Of a stretch of 64,000 nucleotides of DNA, positions 54,192-64,000 are shown piece after piece. Under the pieces are notes generated by a model that did not search any database, was not told the DNA's origin, and saw only the letters and a program-made list of their open reading frames with translations. Positions within the stretch are counted from its first letter, which is position 1, and every line of letters starts with the position of its first letter. Origin of the DNA: Gnetum montanum (lineage: Eukaryota; Streptophyta; Gnetopsida; Gnetales; Gnetaceae); NCBI GenBank assembly GCA_015680685.1, contig MNCI01017890.1:1127332-1191331 (forward strand), written 5' to 3'. Position numbers and translations under genes: made by a program.

Positions 54192-55082
54192 TGATGAGTT
54201 GCATCATGGGTTATGTCAACGAGGCCTCATCACCTTGGTCCTATTGATGAAGCCATGTTAATGTATTATTTGATGCATTGATGTGACCTCGTCGATGTAG
54301 TGTTTATTTTCACCTATAAATATGTGCTCACCCACCATGTTTATGGTATCTTTTGTCATAGCTATAACAAAGCTCTAGCAATTTTTCCACTTGAAAGTTA
54401 GAATATTTTTGTGTATTCTTGCAGTAGGAGTCAAAGAGTGTATGGATATTTATTCAAACAATAAAGTACTTGAGCACGATAGTGTGTGCAACAATAAAGA
54501 CAAACTTTCTAATAAATCTTACAATACTTTGAAATAGATTACTTATGTCCTTTATGCATTTAGTATTTTATGCTTTAAGTAATTAAATAATTAATTGCGA
54601 AATAAATTAAGATAAATTAAGCTAGATTAAATAAAAATAAATTAAGCACATAGGTATGACCACTTTGAGCATATGCTTGGCTCTTGGTGATTCCAGTAAT
54701 GCTTAACAATTGGTAACCCAGTAGTGTTAAATGTGTTCAGGATGTGTACAGCAAGTGGGAATGGATGCTTATGCTAGGAATAGTTAAACATTAGCTAGTT
54801 AGATTAAATTAGTAATTAAATATCTTTAATTCTCTATTTTTTATTCTTAGGTAACTTAGAACATAAAACATAAAAATGATAAAAATCATATGCCTTAGTT
54901 GCACTTAACCATACCTTTGTGTTTCACAAGTGTAATTGGGAAGACAACGATTGTAATGGTTAGTTTCACTTCCTAGAGACCAGTGTACTTAGAAGGTTAT
55001 AAGTCCACAGAATTCCACTAGATCATGCATGAATGCTTAGTGATTCATATGATTCGGTGTAGGATCTACTCACTACTCATCA
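54192..55082 (+). repeat. 5' LTR of element 5 (891 bp)
   Basis: It starts TGATGAG and ends CTCATCA. TATA (CACCTATAAATATG) is at about 54310-54323. U3 contains GATG/CATC-type repeats. R/U5 has CAATAAAGACAAAC near 54491, homologous to CAATAAAGACGAAC of element 1. Confidence 0.85.
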
Positions 55083-55083
55083 T

Positions 55084-55101
55084 TGATGTCATTGTTAGGG
55101 A
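55084..55101 (+). other. Degenerate primer binding site of element 5
   Basis: TGATGTCATTGTTAGGGA is alignable with TGGCGCCGTTGCTAGGGA of element 2; all differences are transitions (G-to-A or C-to-T). Confidence 0.65.
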
Positions 55102-55241
55102 TTTGTAGTTTAATACGTGCACTACCTAACACTTAGTGAATATTATTTTAGATCATTGGAACAAACCCTAAAGTTGCAATCATTTGAAAGATAAAAATAA
55201 TAATTATAATTAACACAAATAAATTTTTCTTTTAATCCAAA

Positions 55242-57119
55242 ATGTCTTCTTCTCACAGGCATGATAATCAAAACCACCAGTGCCTCAAGAATTCAAGGTG
55301 GTGTACACTCATCTAGATGACTTTGTACCTAATTTCACCTTCATCCTACATTAGAATGAACAACTATGGTGGAGAGATATGGAGGGTAACATTGTGTTAC
55401 CTCATGATTGATCTATTCCTGGGATGCTACTCTAAACTCTTAAGAAGTTAGACATATAGGATCTCCATGATGAATACATTGTGTAGGACCATGACTATTA
55501 GGACTATCATCCCATAGAAACACAATGTAATTGAGATTGGCACCAGGAGAAGTGCCATGAAGGTATGAAGGGGAAACAGTTCACTAACCCCTTGTTCCCA
55601 TTGAACTAAAATGACAAGGAGGATCCTCCCTCTAGGGGTTCTTACCATGAAGATTCTCCACCCCTTGACTTTGGTGAAGGGGGCTTGAACCCATACTTAC
55701 AGTTCACTATCAACAATCCAAGTTCAGGTAAAAGTGGGAGTCAAGGTAGGGGCTCAAGTAAGCATTGTGATGATGATAAACCTAATGATCTTGGCCATGA
55801 CAAGAAAAGAGAAGATGGTAGAAATGATGGTGGTGGTAGTCCTCCTTCCTCTTCATCTTCTTCATCTACATCTTCTTCTTCTTCCTTTGAATTTGATCAA
55901 AACCGTAGGGGACAAAACTATGATGGAGGTGAACGATAAGACAATGATCATAGAACCCATCATGAATAAAGGGTTAGTAGAGGACATCATAGGCATCATA
56001 AAAATCATGATGATGATGAACCTTTTCTTTTAACTCAAAGCATGCTGAACATTTCAAAGGTAGTCAGAATTCCAACCAAGCATGTGAAAGATAGTAGAAT
56101 CAAGAGGTTGTATATGAAAAATATCCTCAAATTTTAAAGAGGGATATAACTCAAATCCACAAATCCATCTTGAAGTTTTTCATGATGCCTATGCCTTGTA
56201 AAACATAGAGAATGATTAATAGCAACTTAAGCTATTTCCCAGGACACTCATAAAAGAAGAAAAAAGTTGGTATTGCTCCTTAGAGCTAGAGTCAATTTGC
56301 AAATGGATTACGATGCTTAAGCTATTCAATGACAAATACTAGACATACTCTAGAGTGTCCAATTTGAGAAAGCAAATTCAAGGCTAGTGATAAGAAACAC
56401 ATGAACCCTTAGATGTAGCTATGGATAGGTATTATTTTCTTTTGCATAGATGTCCTAGCCATGATTATTCTCAGCAGGAGTAGCTTTACCATATCATAGA
56501 TGGACTCGAATTAGAAATGAGGAGAACTCTTGGGGTCTATGCCCAAGGGAGACTTTCAGAATTAAGAGTTCATTAGATTCAAAGGCTAATTGAGTAGGTT
56601 GCAAAAGAAGAAGATGAGTTGAGAAAATAGGATAGTGTTGAGGAGTATAATTTGGACCCTTCCATCAGAAAAATGGAAGGTCCAATTTTGTGATAGTGAG
56701 AAGAGGCATCACTTGATGAAGTGGTGCAGTGAAAAAACTTACGAATTAAAAAATTTGTGTATGAACTTTTGGCTAAGATTGAAAAAATATGGGAATGTTT
56801 GAATGAAAAATTTCAAATTGCTCTAAAAATTGCAAAAGAATCCAAAGAGCAAGGTAGTGATTGTGATCATAGGTGAAGAAAGGAAGTTGAATGTGCCTAC
56901 CAAAAGAAATAGGGGTAAAGCTGCTATAGTAGAAGAGGTTGTGGAGTCAAAATTAGATGATGATGATGGGTGTTACATCTACCAATATGAACATCCCAAG
57001 GAATGTTGCCTTGTTGTGTTACACTTACAAGAATCTAGGATGTATGTTCTAAATCCTAGACTGGCACAAAGGCAAGCACCTAGAAGGTTACCTTATCCTC
57101 AAGGCAACCAAAAGTAGTT
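55242..57119 (+). pseudogene. Gag of element 5 (decayed)
   Basis: The ATG at 55242 (MSSSHRHDNQN) corresponds to the element 1 start. A Ser/Gly/Asp-rich stretch (SSSSSTSSSSSFEFDQNRRG, 55850-55910) is followed by disrupted gag-core blocks 'LFPRTLIKE...SWY' (about 56235) and 'YHIIDGLELEMRRTLGVYAQ' (56480-56545). At 56950-57010 there is CYIYQYEHPKECC, a changed form of CxxCxxxHPKGxC. There are many TAG and TGA stops. Confidence 0.7.
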
Positions 57120-57779
57120 CTACTAGTAGCAATTAGCTTATTATCCAAGTGAAGCTCCACCACAATCGTATGTGTAGTACCATTAGTGACAACACCCACA
57201 TTCATGGGAGATTCCACCACCAAGGCAGCAATACTCTTACATACAATTCGATCCATATGGGTACTATGTTTAGCAACCCATGTATTTATGTGACTTATAG
57301 TCACACTTCCTTCTAGCATTACTACTACCCTCTAGAGTAGTACAAAACTCATTCTCCATCTTCTAGAGGGGAATCCCCATATCCTTATCACCCTCCTCAT
57401 CCTTCAACACATGTCCCTTCATCCTCAATTCAATTACCACATGCTCCACCCATGCAGGGAAAAATTCTTGCATAGATGCAACAATGTAAGGCTACCAGGG
57501 TTGTTAACTTATAACTAATTCCTTAGCTAAGTGGTTTAGAAACCAAATCCTGTAAGGGACCATTCTTTCAAATCAATAGTCCTACAAAGCCCTCACCAAC
57601 TTATGTGGTTGGTCACCTATGTCTCCTTCATCCTCTACATCCATTCTTTTTAAGATCCCTTCAAATAAAATGGCTTCCAAGATCTACAAAATCATGTTAA
57701 TCCATGTTGTATCTAACTGGATCAAGGCTAGCAACTTTCCTAGGAAATAAGTTGATCTTGGTAATCCTCTCATATACTT

Positions 57780-58130
57780 GCAGATCACTAGAAATGAACC
57801 ATGCAAGGCTCTTCTTGATTTAAGTTTTGGTATCAACTTGATTTCCCATGAAATATAACACACCTAGAACCTAACTCCTCCTAAGAAGAGCAATATCCAT
57901 TTAGAATTAGGAGATCTGTCCATCACTATTCCCTTGGCATTAGTGGAGGACATTGTGACCACTATTTGTGGGTGGTCATATTCTATCGATTTCTTGGTGA
58001 TTAAGGTTGACAATTGCAAGGGGGACTTTCCAATCATTATGGAAAGGGCTTGGATTAGCATTATTGATGTGTGAATGAACATCAAAGATCTTTCCCTAGA
58101 GATTTTGCATTGCATACAAAAACACCAGGT
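57780..58130 (+). pseudogene. Protease region of element 5
   Basis: It reads ALLDLSFGINLIS (the DSG catalytic triplet is degraded to DLS), then LGDLSITIPLALVEDIVTT and GDFPIIMERAWISI. The protease would mature the polyprotein; this copy is inactive by stops and by loss of the catalytic motif. Confidence 0.65.
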
Positions 58131-58559
58131 GCAATTGTGTACAAAAATTCTAATCTATGAAAAGCACATCAATCAAAGCATGTAGACAGTATGCAGATGA
58201 ATTTGAAATCCAAAAGTGCATGTACATAGTAGCCACAAAATAGGAGGGTACTTAATGGTAGATAGCTAATTTTGAAAGTAGCACACTTTGCATGGAACCT
58301 ACTGAAAGCCTAACTTGTGCCTATGTTGAAGGCATGGATGAATTGGAACAAGTTCATCACCAACTCTCGAATGATGAACTTGGTAACACCTATTGGAGAG
58401 AGTTAGAGATCCATAAAAATTTCAAATAGGAGCCCTTAGAGTTGAAAATTCTACCTACTAGCATAGACTATACATTTCTAAAAAATTACAAGCTAGTGAT
58501 AATCAATGCTCACATTTCTCTTGAGCAAAAAAGGATGCTTTTAAAGGTGGTCAACAAAT

Positions 58560-59960
58560 GGCCAACAACCTTTGCTTGGTCATATCATCTATACTAGCAT
58601 TGCATCTATACCAATCCAACCATGAAGCTAAAGAGGTAGTTGTAGTAGTGGTTGAATCCCAAATTGAAGTAGATCATCAAAGAGGAAATCAAGAAACTCC
58701 TCAAGGCAAGGTTCATCTATCCAATTGTGGATAGTAAGTGGGTTAGCTCGCTTGTGATTGTGTTAATGAAAGATGGAAAGTGGTAGGTCTATATTGATTT
58801 TAGGTTATTAAACATGACAACATTCAAAGATTAGTTTCCATTATCATTTGTGGACCAGGTGTTGGACACCATCTATGTAAATTGCTATTATAGCTTTATG
58901 GATGGTTATAGTGGCTACAACTAGATTCAAATAGCACTAGAAGATCAGGCCAAAATAATATTTAGAAGTCCCTTGGGGACTTTTTCATTTCATAAGATGC
59001 CTTTTGGTTTGTGAAATACCCCTACAACTTTTCAACCCTTGGTCCTGAGCATTTTTTAGTAGCAAATTGGTAGCATGGTGGAAGTATTTATGGATGAATT
59101 CTCCATCTATCATGCTACATTTGAGCAAGCCCTGGAAACCTTGAGCAAGTGTTTAAAAGATGCGTGGAGACTAATCTTTGGATCAATTGGCAAAAGAGCT
59201 ATCTCATGGTCCAAGAGGACATTGTGTTAGGGCACAAAATATCACAAGTATGGATTCAAGTAGACTTTTAAAACATTTGGGTCATCCAAGGGATAATCCA
59301 CTAATTGAAAATCATTAAAGATGTTTGGTCATTCCTTGGACACATTAGCTACTATCGATGATTCATAGAAAATTTCTCTAAGATCGTAAAATCATTGGTC
59401 AAACTTACAAAGAAAGATGCTTCATTCATATAGACTAAGGAATTAAAAAGGCATTCCAGAGCCTTAAGTAAAGGCTTGTAGAAACTCCAATTCTATGAGT
59501 ACCTGATTGGTCCTGACCATTTCACATTATGATATACATCAAACTATGCCTAAGGAGTTGTGATTACATAGTTGGATGATCAGAAATGTCCATATTACAT
59601 CCATTGCACAAGCCAAAGCATTGTGGGTGCATAGCTTAATTACACCACAATGGAAAAAGAGTTAATGGTAGTGATGTATGCATTGTAAAAGTTCATGTAC
59701 TATGTGCTTGGATACAAGATGTTTATGCACACTAAACATAGTTGCATTCACTTCTTGATGAACAAACCAACAGTGAGCCCTCATGTCATATGGTGGCTAG
59801 TGATCTTGCAAGAGTTTAATGTTACAATGGTAGATTGAAAGGAGACTGAGAATGTGGTTATTGATCACTTGTCTCAGTTATGATGGGACAAAAAAGAGGA
59901 TGAGAGTCCACTCTTTGATCAATTTCTTGATGAACTCCTCTTTGTCAGTGCAATAAATGA
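58560..59960 (+). pseudogene. Reverse transcriptase and RNase H of element 5
   Basis: It can be followed through LLKARFIYPIVDSKWVS (58710-58760), YIDFRLLN, PLSFVDQVLDTI, MDGYSGYN, FHKMPFGL and VEVFMDEFSIYH (59077-59112). The catalytic block there is FMDEF instead of the two-aspartate motif. The connection follows with 'HISYYR', and RNase H with NYTTMEKELMVVMYAL (59640-59690), FMHTKHSCIHFLMNKP, and NVVIDHLSQL near 59850-59880. The numerous stops are mostly TAG, where the family has CAG or TGG codons. Confidence 0.7.
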
Positions 59961-59999
59961 GAAAGTGTTTGCTGAGCCAAAATGGTATGATGACATCCT

Positions 60000-61260
60000 C
60001 ACTTATCTTCTCACTCAAGAGATGCCACAAGAGTTAGATCACTAGAAGAAATAATAGTTTCTTCATTATGCCAAATGCTTCATGGAAATCAATAGACACC
60101 TTTACAAGGTGTGCACTAATGGCCTAGTTCGTTGGTGTGTTCCTGATGTTGACCAATTGCATGTTCTCCAAGACACTTACAAGGGTCCTTGTGGTGGCCA
60201 CTATGTAAGGAGACACACGACCATTAAATTTCTGATGGTAGGGTACTATTAGCCAACAATATTCAATGATGTCTGCCAATTCATCTACTCTTGTGAACAC
60301 TATTAAAAGGATGGTGGGACGACCACTCGAATGGAGGGACCGTAGGAATGGATCTAACCATTAGAATCCTTCGACATTTGGGGCATAGACTACATGGGTT
60401 CAATCACATCTATGTCAAACAGAAAGGTGTACATAATAGTTGTTGTTAACTATTGTTCAAAATAGGCAGAAGTAGTAGCCATCATTAACTGTACATCTTC
60501 CATTACTACTCAATTTTTATAACAAAATGTTGTTAACAGGTTTGAAATGCCACATGCATTAATTTTTGACAATGATACTTACTTTACAGGTGGTACTTTT
60601 TGCAAGCTCATGCAATGCTAGGGGTTTGAACATAAATTAATAACACCCTACCATCCCTAAGCCAATAGTCACATAGAGGTTACCAATAGGGAGCTCACAA
60701 AAATGTTAATAAGAACAATTAGCAAATATAGGAGAGAATGGAGCATAAAACTCAATGATGCCCTTTGGGCATAGCACACAACATGGAAACTCCCTATAGG
60801 ATACTCTTCCTATGAGTTGGTGTACAAAATGTTACCAACTCTTTCAATTCAATCTGAGCTTTGTACACTTTCAATAGATTGTAACCTAGACCTAGACCTG
60901 AGCCTAGCACAAAAAGAGAGATTAATCAACCTTAATATGCTAGATGAGAATCAGTTAGTAGCCTTTTCCTTGAATAAAGTGCACAAGGCATTTAGCAAAT
61001 AACACCATGATCATAGAATAAGGAAAGTCAAATTTAAACGTGAAGATAATGTCCTTTACTGGAACCCCACACATGTTCCACAATGAACCAAATTTTAAAC
61101 ATTGTGGAAAGGGCCTTATATCATTTATGAAACCTTTCCTTTTGGGGTCATGTTGATCTATAAACTTGAGAGCCCGAACAAGAAACAATTAGTTAACATG
61201 CAATAACCAAAACCTTTCCATGAGCCCAAGTAAGCGAGTAAAATAAATCTCTCCTTGGAT
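60000..61260 (+). pseudogene. Integrase of element 5
   Basis: The N-terminal zinc region reads HLYKVCTNGLVRWCVPDVDQ and CGGHYVRRHT...CQFIYSCEHY (HHCC). The core has SFDIWGIDYMGS (60370-60405) and HALIFDNDTYFTGG (60556-60597). The C-terminal part includes NVLYWNPTHVPQ and WKGPYIIYETFPFG (61100-61145). It ends in GGGGGGAGATGGCC near 61305-61322. The open stretch 60817-61002 is part of the core-to-C-terminal region. Stops make it non-functional. Confidence 0.7.
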
Positions 61261-61322
61261 GGAAAACCTCACTCAAATTTTTGAATCTCCTCCTCTCAAC
61301 TTGGTTGTGGGGGGAGATGGCC

Positions 61323-62815
61323 ATCTATGTTAACCAATGAAAGTGGCTCAGTTTTTTGAACCTTTTTGTTTTACACTTTCTTTATTTTTATACTTTTTTA
61401 TTTTACACTTTGTTAATTTTCCAATTTTTGTTTTACAACATTGTTAGTATGTTTTAAATTTCTTGAATATTTTACAATTTCTTTTATAATTTACTTTATT
61501 TTGATGTGAATTTTGCTTGTTTTTAAATAAAGTTCTTTATTGCCAATAGGACACAGTGATGCTATAGCTGATTGCTAATGGTGATTTGCACCTAATGTTC
61601 TTGGTTGTTAATGTTTGATATTTATTTTCAAATTTTAATAATCAATAACTATGACAAAGTTTCTTTTTCATGGAATAAGAAATGAGTCTGCATCATCCAC
61701 CCATCCATTAACTCTATGGTTTTCTTTGTTTTGGGATATGAGTTTCCTTTTTCATTCATAAAACTTTAACGAACTTGTGACCTTGGTAGTTTTCAAAATC
61801 AAGAAATATCCAAAAGGCTTGAAAAAGGTGTGACTTCAAGGAGATTCATTACTCTTTGTACCTTTCTACTTACTTGGGTGCTTGAGTCTTTTTCATGGAG
61901 TTCCCACTATTCCATGTTGACCAATAATATGAAGTTGAATAAGTCTTTGCATGATGTGGTTCCCATCCAAAATTCATAAAAACATAAAATCTGAAAAAAA
62001 AAATGATGGGAATTCAAAGCATACCCCTTAGACAAAATAAATAGGCTAGAAGCATTGATTATGGGACTAGAAAGACATGTTACCCATGCCTAAAGGTCTC
62101 CTCTAACTAAGGCCCTTGCTTACTTTCGACTTCTCCTTTATTCTTAAATAAGGAATGGTGTTTGATTAGTGGTAGCATTCTTGTGTCTTGAGGAAATGCA
62201 CTGGTCTTAGGGTGGTGATGTGAAGTCATTGAAAATGGTTGATGTTGGTCTGGATTGAGGATGGATTTTATTAGGTAATCTAACCACATAATCCACAAGG
62301 GACATAATGTGACCACAATTTAGAACTCCATTCCACTTTCTCTCTTATCCATTAGTGGTTTCCATTTTTCACCTCATTGCCAGTTTCCATGTTTTGTTTC
62401 ATGTCTTAGTTTTATGTATTGAAATTTTTAGGTAGATTCTTTTGGATTTGGTCCTTAAATTTTCATAACCATTAATCAACTATAGGGCCCACAAACTTCT
62501 TGGGTTGAGGTTATGCAAGGGCAAAAAGGGCATGAGCCTATTATTGGAAGGATCCACTTGCATAGCTCTTAGTTGGGGTAGTTAAGTCCTTTATCCTTAG
62601 ATATTTTTACAATTAAATCATCTGCATTACCCATTAGTTGCATCCAATTGTGCCCTCTGTAAGGCATTTCTCCCATAAAATGGCATTCTCCCATCAATTC
62701 CTTCATTTTTGTGAACTATCAAATCCTCTTCATGTATTTTATTGTGTTCTTGGATTTATGGGTTTCCAAAAGACTTTAATTTCAGATAAAAACTCGTATT
62801 TCTTGACTTTTTAAA
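61323..62815 (+). other. Post-pol spacer of element 5
   Basis: It contains T-rich TTTTGTTTTACA repeats (61360-61500) as in element 1, a stretch with GGCTTGAAAAAGGTGTGACTTCAAGG also echoed in element 1 near 4320, and the conserved GGGCATGAGCC...GGAAGGATCCACTTG block (62520-62560). No gene is seen. Confidence 0.55.
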
Positions 62816-62819
62816 AAGT

Positions 62820-62935
62820 CAATGGTGGTCAATAGATGTATTAACGCAGCCCCCTATATGTTAGTCTTTATGTTGACATGGCCAAGTTGATGTGGGCCCA
62901 TCAACGCATGGTAAAAATACTATAAATGGGGCACA
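62820..62935 (+). promoter_or_regulatory. Internal promoter-like region of element 5
   Basis: TATA (ACTATAAATGG) is at about 62918-62928. Upstream is an inverted motif GTTGATG...CATCAAC (62893-62912). The order motif, TATA, CATGGGGG tract (63089-63096), ORF3 repeats that of element 4. Confidence 0.4.
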
Positions 62936-63479
62936 AAACTTAGTAATTTTTGCCATTTTGCTTCAAACAAGAGGAGATTTTTTGTGATTTTTAAGAGCCC
63001 CAAACCTTCCAAAGCCCATATCTTTCATACTAGTTGCTGAATTTTAGTCATGTTTTAGTCCTTTAGCTACTAGAGGTATGCTCTACATCATGGGGGCCAC
63101 AAACCTTAGGTTTTTGACAAAACATTTTTCATAATTTTTCTAACTCCCCCATGGGGTTAATGAATAAAATAATAGTAAATCATCAACATATGGAAGTTAA
63201 ACCCTTCCAAAAAACTTTGGTGACCTAAAATTAATTAAAGTAATATTAAAAGATGAATCTGCCATGACCACACCTTAGCCAAGTGTAACTATCCTAAAAG
63301 AGACAAGGTACTTAATGTTATGAGTTACAAACTATATGCTAATCCTTGATAGTGTTGTAGTCATAGATGGCATCAAGACCAAAGCATAGACTAGAGGCAA
63401 GACCATCCTAACCTAGGGATAAGCAACCTAGAATTGGAAGGGACCAACAAAAACAACCCTAAGAGTAGGAAGCTAAAAC

Positions 63480-64000
63480 TCATGTCATGGGACTAGTTTG
63501 TAAGGATTCCAAAGTGGAATCTATTTATCGGATTCCAAAAGAAGCAAAAATAGAGTAGTCTCACCAAGATTAGGCATCAGATCTTGTGTCTAGACTTGAA
63601 GTTACCTTGGCCAATACTTGCCTTTATCAAATCAAGCCTAGGGATGTTCAACATTCAGTTCTTCAAGAACTGAACTTTGGGATTTTCGTCGAGATCACTC
63701 TAGAAGAAGTCAAAGCTTAATTATGGACCTCTCCCATGTGGCTAATCATCACTTCTAGTGGAGAGTGGTACATGGGAGAGACCTACCTCTTTTAGAATAA
63801 TTAGTAGCTAGGTGCTATAGTTAGAATCAAGGACATTTGTGTGCCCTACTCAGTGGAAGAAATTACATAGGCTCTTGGCTTGCCTAATATTGGAACTAGC
63901 TTGGTAGAGATCTTAACTTAGGTAGACCTTGAGGTAAAGAAGAAGTGGACCTAGTGATGCTATAGAGGGGACCACAAGGAGTATGGTGTATTCATTGTGA
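63480..64000 (+). pseudogene. Start of ORF3 of element 5 (decayed, runs off window)
   Basis: Frames across stops read QELNFGIFVEITLEEVKA (about 63660-63715), then SPMWLIITSSGEWYMGETY (63727-63785) and IKDICVPYSVEEI. They align with VELNFKSFVEFSPEAIR and SPLWPTLSKSGAWYIGEMY of element 4 and with SPLWPILLDSGEWYLGETY of element 3. The 5' part and ATG are not clearly resolved. Confidence 0.6.

Larger units (their letters stand above)
54192..64000 (+). mobile_element. Element 5: Athila-type retrotransposon with gag, pol and ORF3 start (runs off window)
   Basis: It has a 5' LTR, primer site, gag, protease, reverse transcriptase, RNase H, integrase, post-pol spacer, a promoter-like region near 62820-62935 and the beginning of ORF3. 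The 3' LTR would lie beyond 64000. It is the only copy here with pol and ORF3 in one run, so it shows the full architecture. All genes contain stops. Continuity from pol to ORF3 is inferred from the matching spacer order; a separate element starting near 62.8 kb is not excluded. Confidence 0.75.

Noticed and set aside
62921-63100. Independent LTR of a sixth element
   Set aside because: There is a TATA-like site but no TGATGAG/CTCATCA boundary or primer site before ORF3; an internal promoter of element 5 fits better.

Overview
The window is nuclear DNA of a seed plant. It contains an intronless pentatricopeptide repeat (PPR) gene, a heptahelical (7TM) gene split by spliceosomal introns, and a deep pile of decayed Athila-type Ty3/gypsy LTR retrotransposons and plant LINEs. 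The very high repeat load, old nested insertions, AT-rich introns and retained RGS1-like 7TM gene fit a gymnosperm best, but that is inference and the species is not identified.

Layout. (1) 1-13607 is nested LTR retrotransposons: element 1 (+, 1-6348) sits in the 3' untranslated part of element 2 (-, 6349-13607). (2) 13608-29160 is the gene-bearing island. It has a coiled-coil exon and decayed coding fragments (16.4-19.9 kb), a minus-strand 7TM gene with three clear exons at 23170-24550 and a possible short tail further downstream, and a minus-strand PPR gene at 27232-29160. (3) 29444 to about 52650 is one minus-strand LINE cut into three pieces by two Athila-type elements: element 3 (30956-40899, near-perfect 5-bp target duplication, itself hit by a solo LTR) and element 4 (42042-50627, perfect GCATT target duplication). 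(4) 52.9-54.2 kb is the ORF1 part of a second LINE on the plus strand. (5) 54192 to the window end is element 5 (+), which has gag, protease, reverse transcriptase, RNase H and integrase, all with stops, and then the start of an extra ORF.

The most interesting system is the LTR family. All members share tRNA-Asp-type primer binding sites, LTRs of 0.55-0.9 kb bounded by TGATGAG/CTCATCA, and a third ORF (ORF3) in the env position downstream of pol. ORF3 has a conserved SPxW...SGxWYxGExY core, coiled coils and a hydrophobic C-terminus. Elements 3 and 4 keep gag and ORF3 but have no pol, so they look like a non-autonomous family that borrows pol. In elements 3, 4 and probably 5, ORF3 is preceded by its own TATA box and a repeat array that copies the U3 motif of that element's own LTR, then a purine tract like the 3' polypurine tract. 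A short intron ending exactly at the ORF3 ATG is visible in elements 1, 3 and 4. This suggests a dedicated, LTR-mimicking internal promoter for a spliced ORF3 transcript.

Almost all retroelement coding regions carry stops and frameshifts, so they are annotated as pseudogenes. Only the PPR gene and the 7TM exons look intact. Protein and domain assignments are from reading the translated sequence; no database search was run.
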